Of a stretch of DNA of 64,000 bases, positions 44,887 through 54,180 are shown piece by piece (the first letter of the stretch is position 1; the number at the start of each line of letters is the position of its first letter). The DNA is from Ligula intestinalis (Eukaryota; Platyhelminthes; Cestoda; Diphyllobothriidea; Diphyllobothriidae). The translations under genes were made by a program, and so were the position numbers. The stretch spans positions 83,943,683-84,007,682 of the forward strand of contig JAYGXS010000002.1 in NCBI GenBank assembly GCA_036362985.1. Reading direction: 5' to 3'. Under the pieces are notes generated by a model, which was not told the DNA's origin, did no database searches, and saw nothing but the letters and a program-made list of their open reading frames with translations.

Positions 44887-45137
44887 CTTCGTTTTTCTAG
44901 CTCTATTATTAGCTGTCTCATCTTTCTCCGCTCTTTCAACTCGTAATCCGGCTGAAAAAAAACTTGCGAATGCAGACTCCGTAACATTGGTTTGCGCTCT
45001 AGCAAGAGTTTCGCCTGTGCTTCAGTTTCTAAAATAACTTTTAGAGGTCGTGGCCGAGAGATTGATTCTAGAGCTGTTGGAGCCTTCCCTATTCGAAATG
45101 CCTTAAGAATGCGGAAAGACTCGCCTGGTTTTAGCAA
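44790..45137 (-). CDS. CR1 ORF1 C-terminal part (5'-truncated)
   Basis: A 115-codon frame contains 'ESFRILKAFRIGKAPTALES', 'RPLKVILETEAQAKLLLERK' and 'VFFQPDYELKERRKMRQLII'. The 'RPLKV.L.....LLL.......V...PDY...ER' order is the RNA-binding domain found at the C-terminus of CR1/Jockey ORF1 proteins. It overlaps the start of ORF2 by about 97 bp in another frame. The N-terminal half is missing. Confidence 0.7.
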   Translation of the reverse strand: MLKPGESFRILKAFRIGKAPTALESISRPRPLKVILETEAQAKLLLERKPMLRSLHSQVFFQPDYELKERRKMRQLIIELEKRRCNGETNLKIREGKIVQVKRTSLWSKPVTVTA

Positions 45138-46261
45138 CGGTTTGGCGTTTTTTTCTACTACTTCCTCCTTAGTTCAACATGCGTTGACTACTATTTTAAA
45201 ACGACAATATGCTGGTAAATATGAGTTAATCAACCAACACTACTAAATGCTCCCGTTATCTATGTGGTTGCTTCATAAAGAGCAGCATTTATCAATTTTG
45301 TGTTTATTTTTCCACAGCACTAATTTTGCACTGACGAGGCCCTCCGGTCCTAAAATATACAAATTTATACATTTATTTAGTTGAATGAGTTTTATGCTAC
45401 TGATACCTTGAATTTGGGTTCATGAGACAAAGCAATAAAGCAGAGTTATCTCATAAAAATAATTCAAATACCTCTAGCACCACGAAATGGTGTTCAATTC
45501 TAATATTAGGACAAATGACACAGTGCCTGCTAAAACCAAACACAATTTGCAAGGCCTGGTCCGGCAGTAAGGGTAATTAGTATGTGGGCTATAACACCTA
45601 ATCTGAAACAGATTCTTCGCATTATATGCTCGAAACAGAGAATGTTCTTTGAGTCTGCTACCCAAATTCTGACGGCTTGCAGTCTATATTATTACAATGT
45701 GGATGTCAACTACATAGCTGAAGTTCTATTACCGATTCCAGGGATCAATTCCCATGTTATACTGTATGCTGAAGCAACATTCCACAATGCGGTTTCCTTG
45801 CTATGACTTTGGTAACTAGACCCTAAGTCAGCTACAGATTGCGACATCATTGACTGGATAAACTCAAGTATCCGACAATGAGGTTTTGGTTGCTACAACT
45901 TTTTTTAAGTAGCCCTAACACCAGCTACAGATGACACCAAAAACTATAAGCTTGAAAATACCATTCTGACAGATCTGGGCTTAAATTATTCTGACACTAT
46001 TATAATTATTCGCCGGTTGACTGTTGAACCACCTGAACTACTTATTGAAACTGTTCAAGATGTTAATGGCATCGTCTTTGCGGACATTTTGGCTAATACC
46101 GAAAGTCAGAAGGGAATTTACCTATGGGACCAATAACCGTTTAATGAAAAGCATACCAAAATGTGATATTTTCAAAAAAACCTGACCTGAACTTAAATAT
46201 TCATGGGAAACTTATAACGTATGTCGAAAGCATATATGGGAGAAAAGGCAACGAAACTCAC

Positions 46262-46533
46262 ATGAGGAATGAGGATTTGTTTAACATCGTATAGCTCCAA
46301 GCACGTTGGCCCAGCCCGTCAATAATAATAACTACAGCTGTTTTTGAGATAGGCGGGTCGAGGCTCAATGGTGGTGGGGGTACATTTGGGAGCAGTGGTG
46401 AGTCGTATGTAACACGAAGCACGGAAACAAGGAACAGTATGTAGGACAGCAAACAAACAAACAAAGCCGTAGGGCTCATTTGCAATAGATCGCTGAAGGA
46501 GGAATTACAGGGTGGACAGGGCTCTGCTTTTAC
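46262..46533 (-). pseudogene. PIGN: Orphan inverted copy of PIGN exon 1
   Basis: This is the left-arm mirror of the first PIGN coding exon at 56025-56296 (coordinates sum to 102558), and the encoded peptide is identical. It has the same start ATG (46479-46477 on minus), signal-anchor segment, 'AVVIIIDGLGQRAWSY' block and donor. No exon 2 or 3 follows on the minus strand: the palindrome arm ends first, and the DNA beyond is LINE and older repeats. It could be transcribed as a short first exon but cannot make the enzyme. Confidence 0.85.
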
Positions 46534-48159
46534 CTGTGAAGGAAAAAAATTGACATAAAGATGATAGCGGCCATACGTTGTCATCCAGCGTTACTTAAGT
46601 AAGCCCGGACCAAAACAAAAACGTGGCATAATTTAAATTACGAATTAAGATAAAACAAGTTCAATTGGGCAGGGATAAAAAATTCAAAAGACACCTAAGA
46701 ACTGTTTTCATCTAATAATAACTAGAATAATAAAACGCGACTTTCTATAACAGCCTTGACATCGCTTCGCACTCCGCATCCCAACATCCTCAACACGCTG
46801 ACTCAGTCATGCACGAGAGAAGGGAGCAAACGCACGACTTGTCTACCCCAAGAATCATATTAACCCTATTCCTTCAATTTAAAAGCCTATTTATGCGTGA
46901 TGGAAAACAGTCGTTTGCAAAAACTAATTTTCATTCATAAAATGCGAATCTTCCTAGAAATGATTTTTAAAAAGAAAATAATTTTGGCTTTTCCTGGCAA
47001 TCATGGTTTGTTGGATGATCGGCTTTTACTTCTCAAGTTGCCTGGAATCAGCCGCTCCTCACGCGCTAAGCCTTTCCGACTACTATTCTGACACGTCAGA
47101 GTGTATTCTGCAGAAATATTCTCTCGTTTTACGTAAAGCGCAAACGCATGCGCCCTTTCCGTGACGGAAGTTTCGTCGGCAGCTGCGCTGAAAGGCGCGA
47201 TCCTACCGATGTTACTTCACTCATTTGTTTTTACCGATGCAATGACATCCTAGTCTGAATTACAGCTACCTGGATTTAACTGCATGCAGGTAAAGTCCTG
47301 GAGTTGTGATCTGTGGAACTGCTCTTGAAGATGAGATTGGATAGGGCTTACTGTATAGCGATTATTTTGACCACCTTTTCTTCGAACAGGACTAATTTTG
47401 ACCAAAGCCCTATGCATGGTACGCTATTTTTACCTGCGTTCGTGGGGAGAGGTATCACCTCTGCCCATCACCGTATGGAATGCTAGCTATAGTTAGACAT
47501 ATAGGTCTGCATGACTTGTACGATAATATTGATTCCAGTAAATTGCTGTCAGAGCAGCGATTCAAATAAGAAAAAATCCAATAATGCTGCATATGCGTTT
47601 AACCTGTGAAAATTAATACAGAATAGGAACTTAAAAAAATGAGCAGTTTTAAGTACGGACTCGGAAAATGTCAGGTCCTAGTGAATATGACGTCACAGTC
47701 GAAAAGAAAAGTGCTCTGATTAATTCCAACGAGGAATAAAAATATCAGCTTATTGTGATCAACATACTGGTTAATCAGCACCAGAGAACATACGTTGAGG
47801 AAGTGATTGCTAATAGATTTTTATTTCGACTCACAATCTACAACAGTAATCTGATTTAAGCACTATAGTAGCCGTCAAAAACGTTGAGATTTGCATGCAC
47901 AGAGCAATATCAAACGGCGGGACCTCAGCTAGGATTTATCAATAAATCCAAGCAATGTCTTTGACAAAGGCAGTATTAATAGTAACAAGTCAGCGCTCAT
48001 CTATACGATAAGATATGAGAAGAATTCAGATACTCATAAAACGTAATAAATAAGATCATGAATTACTTCGATTGCAATAAAAAATTACGCGAGGGATGAG
48101 GAACGATAAGGGATAAAACTAACGTGAGGGATACATGAAAACGGTGCGAAGTACTATAT

Positions 48160-48278
48160 TGTAACGAACCACCCGGACCCTCGTTTGTTTGAATTGGTTT
48201 CCATGGTTGTCTGAAAGGATTTTTTTGGTTTTTTTAGGAAGAAACGGCTCGCGGTCGTGTTTCGTCGGCGGACTTTAA
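48160..48278 (+). repeat. 5' LTR, truncated
   Basis: Matches the first ~118 bp of the 3' LTR (52979 onward) and then breaks at 'GACTTTAATAATAAT', where a microsatellite and a LINE fragment take over. The rest of the LTR, the primer-binding site and the start of gag are missing. Confidence 0.9.
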
Positions 48279-48900
48279 TAATAATAATAATAATAATAAT
48301 AATGATTTGTATATTCAAGGCCCAAGGGGCCCTGTCGTTACAAACTTAGTGCTATCGTGAAAATAAAAATAATAATGATAAGCAGCGAACTCTTATAAAT
48401 AATTGTCATCGGCAGTAAAAAAATAACTCCTAGATCGGTGGATGAGTTCAGCGGGCCACCGAGTTCAAAAAAAGTTTAGGAGAAAAAACTGCCTTAATAG
48501 GTAAAAGGGTTTGATGTGGTTAGTTTGGGACCTGATGTTGAGGGTTCGGGACGTTTATGGTCATGGGAAAAAATAATATATCGTTGAGTTAGGAAGGGGT
48601 CATCCGGAAGGCAGGAGAAGGCAGTAGAAGTCAAGGCAACATCATCGAGTTGCGACCCACCAGATTCCAGAGCCAATCGCGAAGACCACAGCGAAGGTTG
48701 CAAAAACGGAGAAGAATTCGCAGCCCTTGGAAGTGATGCTTGACTCTGCAGAGGGAAATGCTAACATATTTAGAAACCATTTTAGTATCCTGGGAAGAGC
48801 TTCAAATGCCAGGAGGACCCTTTTCAAAATCTACAACTTGCGTGTTTGGAAAGGAAACAGACAGTAACGACTTTATTATTATAATAATTATTATTATTAT
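48279..48900 (-). mobile_element. LINE 3' fragment flanked by AAT/ATT tracts, replacing the gypsy 5' region
   Basis: The segment reads on minus as a CR1-like 3' end. The wording 'CCAAACACGCAAGTTGTAGA' and then 'TTTTGAAAAGGGTCC' matches the + strand CR1 around 40830-40865. It has an ATT tail at 48279-48303 and a second ATT/AAT tract at 48874-48900 on its other side. Gypsy sequence resumes at about 48901 inside gag, so the insertion came with loss of most of the 5' LTR and leader. Confidence 0.65.
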
Positions 48901-51900
48901 ACCCTCAACTTCCTTGATCCCGACGCCTGCGAATTGGCTCTGTCTTCTGGTATTACCTTATCCACACCCTTCGCTGATGCCCAGGCTGCCCTGCTTTCCC
49001 TCTTCGATAACCAAATGTCCACCGGCGCCGCAGCCATGTACTTCAACAGCCTGAAACAGCAGCCCCAACAATCCCCAGCTAAATTCGCACTTGAACTTAC
49101 CCGTTATGCCCGGATGGCATACCCCGATATTCCCAAAATAGCACGAGACCACCTTATCCTCTACCGTTTCACCACTGGCCTCCGTGACCATACCGTCATG
49201 GACCATTTCCTGATCGAATCTCCTCCCGACCTCCCCACCGCCATCTGGCGCTGTCGCCAGTATATGGATCATTACAACTCCCCGGCCTTCCAGCCATCCT
49301 CTGACCGCCCTCCAGTCACCAACCCCACACCGGCCCTTCCTCATCCTACCTGCCCGCCGCCGCCGCCCCGCGCCACCCCCTCGAAACCGGGCCTTCCCGT
49401 GCGATTTCCACAACACAACCCTGGGTGCCGTTACTGCGCGGCGTTCGGCCCCGATGCTCGTCGATGCGGCCACAATCAACCCTGTAAGTCCCCTATTCTT
49501 CTGACTTTCGATGAACCTTCCCTTACTTCTGCCTTTATTGTCTCCATCCTTATTGACAATCACACTTTCAAGGCGTTAGTTGATACCGGTGCTAGCGTTT
49601 CCCTCGTAACTCCATCTAGCATCCCCCACACTTTTAGATGCCGCATAGAACCATTGTCCCGGCCTCGCCCTATACAGGCCGCTAACGGCTCTCAGATCCC
49701 AATTTTAGGCTCTATTTCCCTACTCTTCTCTTTGTGCGATTCTGAAATTGTTCACGATTTTTTAGTAACCCCCTCCAGCCCATGGCCGGTTGTTCTCGGT
49801 CTAGATTTTCTCACTGATCATAACTGCGTTCTCTACGCCCGCGACCGACGTCTCGTCCTTGCACAAACCAGTACACCCTCACCTCCTAATTCCACCCCTC
49901 CCCCGGATCCCGATACTGATTTTGACCTCGTTTACAATACTGTTATGGCCGCAGTCGCTCTCGTCCCCACCTCCCTTGACGATATCCTTCCACCTACAGA
50001 CTCCGTTGACCCTGGTGCCGTGCACCAGCTTCGCGACCTCCTCTCCCAATTCCCTGACCTCTTCTCCTGGTCCACCGATTCCCTCGGCCGCACCCACCTC
50101 GTGCAACATCATATCGACACCGGCGGCGCCAAACCGGTATGGCAACCCCCCCGCCGTATTCCTGTCGACTACCGCGCCGAGGTCGATAAGCTATTAGACG
50201 ATATGCTTAAGCATAAGATCATCCAACCTTCGTCCTCACCCTGGGCCTCCCTGATTGCCATTGTCCCCAAGAAGGATGGCTCATTGCGGCTGTGCATCGA
50301 CTATCGTCGTCTGAACGCCGTCACGACGCGTGACTCCTTTCCACTTCCCCGACTCGATGATACGCTGGAGTCCCTCGGAAACGCCCGGTGGTTCTCTACC
50401 CTTGACCTCAAGTCCGGCTACTGGCAAGTAGAGGTGCACCCTAACGACTGCCAGAAGACGGCCTTTACCGTTCCACAAGGCCTCTTCGAATTCCAGACTA
50501 TGCCTTTCGGCCTGTGCAACGCCGCGGCAACTTTCCAGCGGCTGATGTTTCGGGTCCTAAGACATCTGGTCCCCCACACCTGCCTTGTTTACCTCGACGA
50601 TATCATCGTTTTCGGGGACTCGGTCGCACAACATAATTATAATCTCCTCCTCGTCCTAGAAGCTTTACGCGATTCTGGTCTTACCTTAAATCCAAAAAAA
50701 TGCCTTTTCCTCCGCCCCGAAGTTGAGTTCCTGGGTCACCACATATCCCCTGGTCACTTCGCACCTCTTCACGACCGCGTGCAACTTATCCGTACATGGC
50801 CAGTGCCCTCCAACCAGACAGAACTGAGAAGTTTCCTCTGTCTCATGTCTTACTACCGCCGCTTCATCCGTAACTTCGCCCACATCGCTTCCCCCTTCAT
50901 AAATTAACCCAGAAAAATTGTCCCTTCGTTGGGTCTGCCGACTGCACGACTGCTTTTGACGACCTGCGTGGTGCCCTCTGCTCTGCACCGGTACTAGCGT
51001 TCCCTAATGTCGCCGTGGATGCACCGGAGTTCATTCTGGACACCAACGCCAGCGGGTTCACTATAGGCGCCGTGTTATCCCAACCTGAAGAGAACGGTGC
51101 CGAACATCCCATTTGTTTCGCCAGTAATACCTTGTCAAGGACCCAGCGTAACTACAGCGTTACCCGTAGGGAACTTTTGGCTGTCGTGACTTTTGTCCGA
51201 CAGTTCAGACATCTATTACTGGGTAAACACTTCATCATCCGTACGGATCACCGCGCCCTACAATGGCTCCAGTCCCTTAAGGACCCTATGCACCAACTTG
51301 CACGTTGGCAGGAGTTCCTTCAAGACTTTAATTACGACTGTGTTTATCGCCCGGGGCCCCGCCACAACAATGCCGACGCCCTATCCCGTCTACCCACCAA
51401 CCCCACCCTCGATACCCCAGACCCCGCCGAGTCCGTCAATGCACTGGTCATTCCGGAGACCACCCCTTTCGAATGGTCCTCCGCGCAAGGCTCCGACCCC
51501 GACACCGCCACCATCTATCGACACCTTTCCTCCGGTCTTCCCAAACCCACTGAACGCGAGATGCGCGGTTCTAGTGCTAGGGCCCGCCTCCTCCTTCAAC
51601 AAGGGCCCCACTTTCTCATAGAGAACGACGTTCTTTTCCTGCGAGACCCCGACTCCCATCGTTTGCGACCCGTCGTACCCGGCTGCCTCATCGACCCCGT
51701 CCTTTTTGATCTCCATAAGGAACTCGGTCACTGTGGGCAACGCCAAACCGACCTGGCCGCCCATGCCCGTTTTTGGTGGCCCCAAATGCGTTCTTCCGTG
51801 ATCCACTTCTGTCAGAGCTGTTCTACATGTGCCTCTTACAAATACCCCTCTCCGACACCCCGAGCTCCTCTCCAACCCATGACCACCGGTTTTCCCGGTG

Positions 51901-52875
51901 AACGTGTCAGCCTGGACATTATCGGCCCCCTTTCTACCTCCTTCCGCGGTTACACCCATGTTTTGGTTATGGTCGATTATTTCACCAAATGGGTTGAAGC
52001 CGTCCCATTGTACGACCAGAAGGCCTCCACGGTGGCTAACGCAGTGAGCCGCACCTGGATTAGCCGTTGGGGATCTCCGACAGCCTTCCATACCGATCGC
52101 GGAAGTAATTTCGACTCCCAGCTATTCCAAGATGTTTGTTCCATTCTCGGAGTAAACAAGACCCGCACCACCCCTACCACCCCGAAGGCATCGGGCTCGT
52201 AGAACGCACTAATCGCACCCTACATGGCCTCCTTCTCGCCTTTTCCAAGGACGGTCACGAGAGAGATTGGGACGTTCAACTTCCCCTGTGTTTGCTCGCT
52301 TACCGCAGCTCTGTACACTCCTCCACCGGTTTTACACCACACTACCTCTGGACCGGCCGAGACCTCCGCCTACCCTCCGACTTTTGTTACCCGCTCCACA
52401 CCCCGACCCTACCTCTATCCATCCCTATGCCGTCCAGCTACGAGAGACCATCCGTTGCGCTCACAATGCCGCCCGGCGAACACTAGGCACTTCCGCTGAA
52501 CGTCAGAAAGATTACTTCGACCGCCGTATCACTGGTAACCCTTTCCAGTTGTACGATCTCGTCATGTACAAGCATACCTCCCGTCGCCGCGGCTCCTCCT
52601 TCAAGTTTCAATACCCCTGGACCGGACCTTTCCGCGTCGTCGACATTATGTCCCCAACCACTCTCCTCTTACTTGACGCCTCGAATCCTTCCCACCCCCC
52701 GTTCACGGCTCATTTTGATAAACTTAAACCCTACCGCAGCCGACCCCCATCTGCACCCCCAACTCCCTACCCATCCTTCCCCCCAACCAACTCCCCTCTG
52801 TCGCCTCCGAGATTACCGTATCCTCACCTCGCATCGACATCGACGCCGGTGACGACGACGTTTCCCTTCGCATAG
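48901..52875 (+). pseudogene. Gypsy gag-pol with three frameshifts
   Basis: A partial gag begins near 48901, with 'CRYCAAFGPDARRCGHNQPC' as a possible zinc knuckle. Protease follows at 49570 ('FKALVDTGASVSLV'), then RT ('LRLCIDYRRLNAV', catalytic 'LVYLDDIIVFG'), RNase H ('FILDTNASGFTIGAVL', 'IIRTDHRALQWL') and integrase. The integrase shows an HHCC-type region near 51720-51840, 'SLDIIGPLS', 'FHTDRGSNF' and 'GLVERTNRTLHG'. One-base shifts break the frame in a C run near 50890, near 52175, and near 52430-52480. All domains are otherwise well kept, so this was a single gag-pol frame until recently. Confidence 0.88.
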
Positions 52876-52978
52876 TCCCCCCTGACCTAGTTCCTCCGGT
52901 AGCATTAGAGGTCACCGTCCGCTCCCCCTTAGCTGACACCAGCACTGAGGACAGTGCTACATCTTAGGAGGGGGGCTA

Positions 52979-53386
52979 TGTAACGAACCACCCGGACCCT
53001 CGTTTGTTTGAATTGGTTTCCATGGCTGTCTGAAAGGATTTTTTTGGTTTTTTTAGGAAGACACGGCTCGCGGTCGTGTTTCGTCGGCAGACTTTATTTT
53101 GTACTCCTTCTTCACATTCTCCATCCCAACGTTAAGTCTTACGTTTCTTTTCTACACTTTTCATCTATATTTTTCAACTCGGTTATCCATACAGTAAACT
53201 TTACTTCATTCTCCTATTCTCGTATTTTCTCATGGATGCTTTCGGAGATAATCATAATTCTCCTTTTGATAAGATGAATAATCTCTTAGGGAGTATCTTC
53301 TGCGAAAGACCAAAACCTGTACAACCTCCACTGATCCCAGTTTCGGCTCCTAACAACCCTTTGGCTGGCCCCGCTGGGACGTTACA
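52979..53386 (+). repeat. 3' LTR, complete (408 bp)
   Basis: Begins TGTAACGAACC after a purine-rich tract and ends GGGACGTTACA. Six-base inverted termini TGTAAC/GTTACA are typical for gypsy LTRs. It is followed directly by the ATAT target duplication. Confidence 0.92.
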
Positions 53387-53611
53387 ATATGGTCAACCTG
53401 CTGCCTTTGCGAAAAAAAACGCTTAAAGTACAACCAGAAAACTAAAATCACAAACCCAAGGTTAGTAAACTATATAAATTAAAAGAAATTTTAAGAAAAC
53501 TAATGGATAGAAATAAAGTCAGAGCGAGTGTTCAGTAGATAGCAAGAAAAGTCAGAATGGGGAACTATTAGTAGAAAATTATAGTCGAAAACTTATATAA
53601 CTGACCCTTTG

Positions 53612-54180
53612 TTTATGTTTATGAGTTGAATCTGTACACGGTGTGAACCAAAGAAAATCCTATGTTCAGGGACTGGGTATTCACCAAAATTGACAACACT
53701 TATGCCACAGCTGACTTCTAAGAGTTCATGATTAGCAAATTTGGCTTTCTGTTGGAGTTTAAAAAGTGAACCTACTGAATGACACCACCAATGCCATACG
53801 AAGCTTCTATGAGCACTTATTAAGCATAATAGACCTTCTGGTCCTGTTTTAGAGGTGACTATGCTCAATGACACAACCAATGCTACACTTAACGTCTATG
53901 TAGAAAAAGTAAACATAAAAGGTCTTCTGGTTCAGTTTTAGAAGTTAACCTGCTCAATGACACCACCAATGCTGCAACTTAATTCTATGTGAATGGAGTA
54001 AGCATAGTAGGCCTTCTGGTCATGTTTGAGGGAGGAACCTGCTCAAGGATGCCAATGATAACACAACAAACTTTAATGAGCGCGTGGTGAGCACAGTAGA
54101 CATTCTGGTCATGTTTGAGGGGGGAACCTGCTCAACGACACCACACATTACACAAGTCACGTGTATGAGCACGTGAACAG
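53612..54180. repeat. Palindrome spacer with ~89-bp tandem repeats
   Basis: From about 53763 to 54180 there are nearly five imperfect copies of an ~89-bp unit. Each carries 'CTGCTCAATGACACCACCAA'-like wording and ends in 'CTTCTGGTCATG(T/A)TTTGAGG'-like wording. Spacing is very even. The first ~150 bp of the spacer are unique or too diverged to align. No coding frame is apparent. Confidence 0.8.

Larger units (their letters stand above)
41481..45170 (-). mobile_element. CR1-like LINE, nearly full length, with intact ORF2
   Basis: Read on minus, the order is the end of ORF1 (from 45137), an intact 987-codon ORF2 (44886-41923), a 440-bp 3' UTR, and an ATT tail at 41480-41438. The 5' end is truncated within ORF1 near 45170. 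It is the best preserved element in the window. Together with the sense CR1 it fills a gap in the left palindrome arm (39299 to about 45383) that the right arm lacks. Confidence 0.9.
48160..53386 (+). mobile_element. Ty3/gypsy LTR retrotransposon inserted in left palindrome arm
   Basis: The element is bounded by TGTAAC (48160) and GTTACA (ending 53386), with a 4-bp target duplication ATAT at 48156-48159 and 53387-53390. The right palindrome arm keeps the uninterrupted site. A 3' LTR of 408 bp is complete; the 5' LTR is cut at about 48278. A purine tract 'TAGGAGGGGGGC' lies directly before the 3' LTR. The interior carries gag, protease, RT, RNase H and integrase in gypsy order, with no envelope gene. 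The first 118 bp of the two LTRs differ at about three positions, so the insertion is fairly recent. Confidence 0.92.
38700..53612. repeat. Left arm of giant inverted repeat (interrupted by insertions)
   Basis: Three blocks of this span are, read backwards, the complement of 54181-57775. They are 38700-39298 (against about 57175-57775), about 45384-48159 (against 54400-57165), and 53387-53612 (against 54181-54398). Between them lie 6.1 kb of CR1 elements and a gypsy element that the right arm lacks. Inner blocks are about 96-99% alike by eye, the outer block nearer 90-94%. The arm includes PIGN exon 1 on the minus strand. Confidence 0.9.

Noticed and set aside
46897..47091. 64-codon frame identical at 46897-47091 (+) and 55467-55661 (-)
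   Set aside because: The identity is explained by the palindrome arms; the frame runs antisense and upstream of PIGN exon 1 and has no recognised domain.
48958..49563. 201-codon minus-strand frame
   Set aside because: Antisense shadow of the GC-rich gypsy gag-protease region; no independent support.
51390..52091. 233-codon minus-strand frame
   Set aside because: Antisense shadow of gypsy RNase H and integrase, produced by codon bias of the sense strand.
53763..54180. Regularly spaced repeats considered as a CRISPR array
   Set aside because: The ~89-bp units are contiguous and imperfect with no repeat/spacer alternation, and the genome is eukaryotic; this is a minisatellite.
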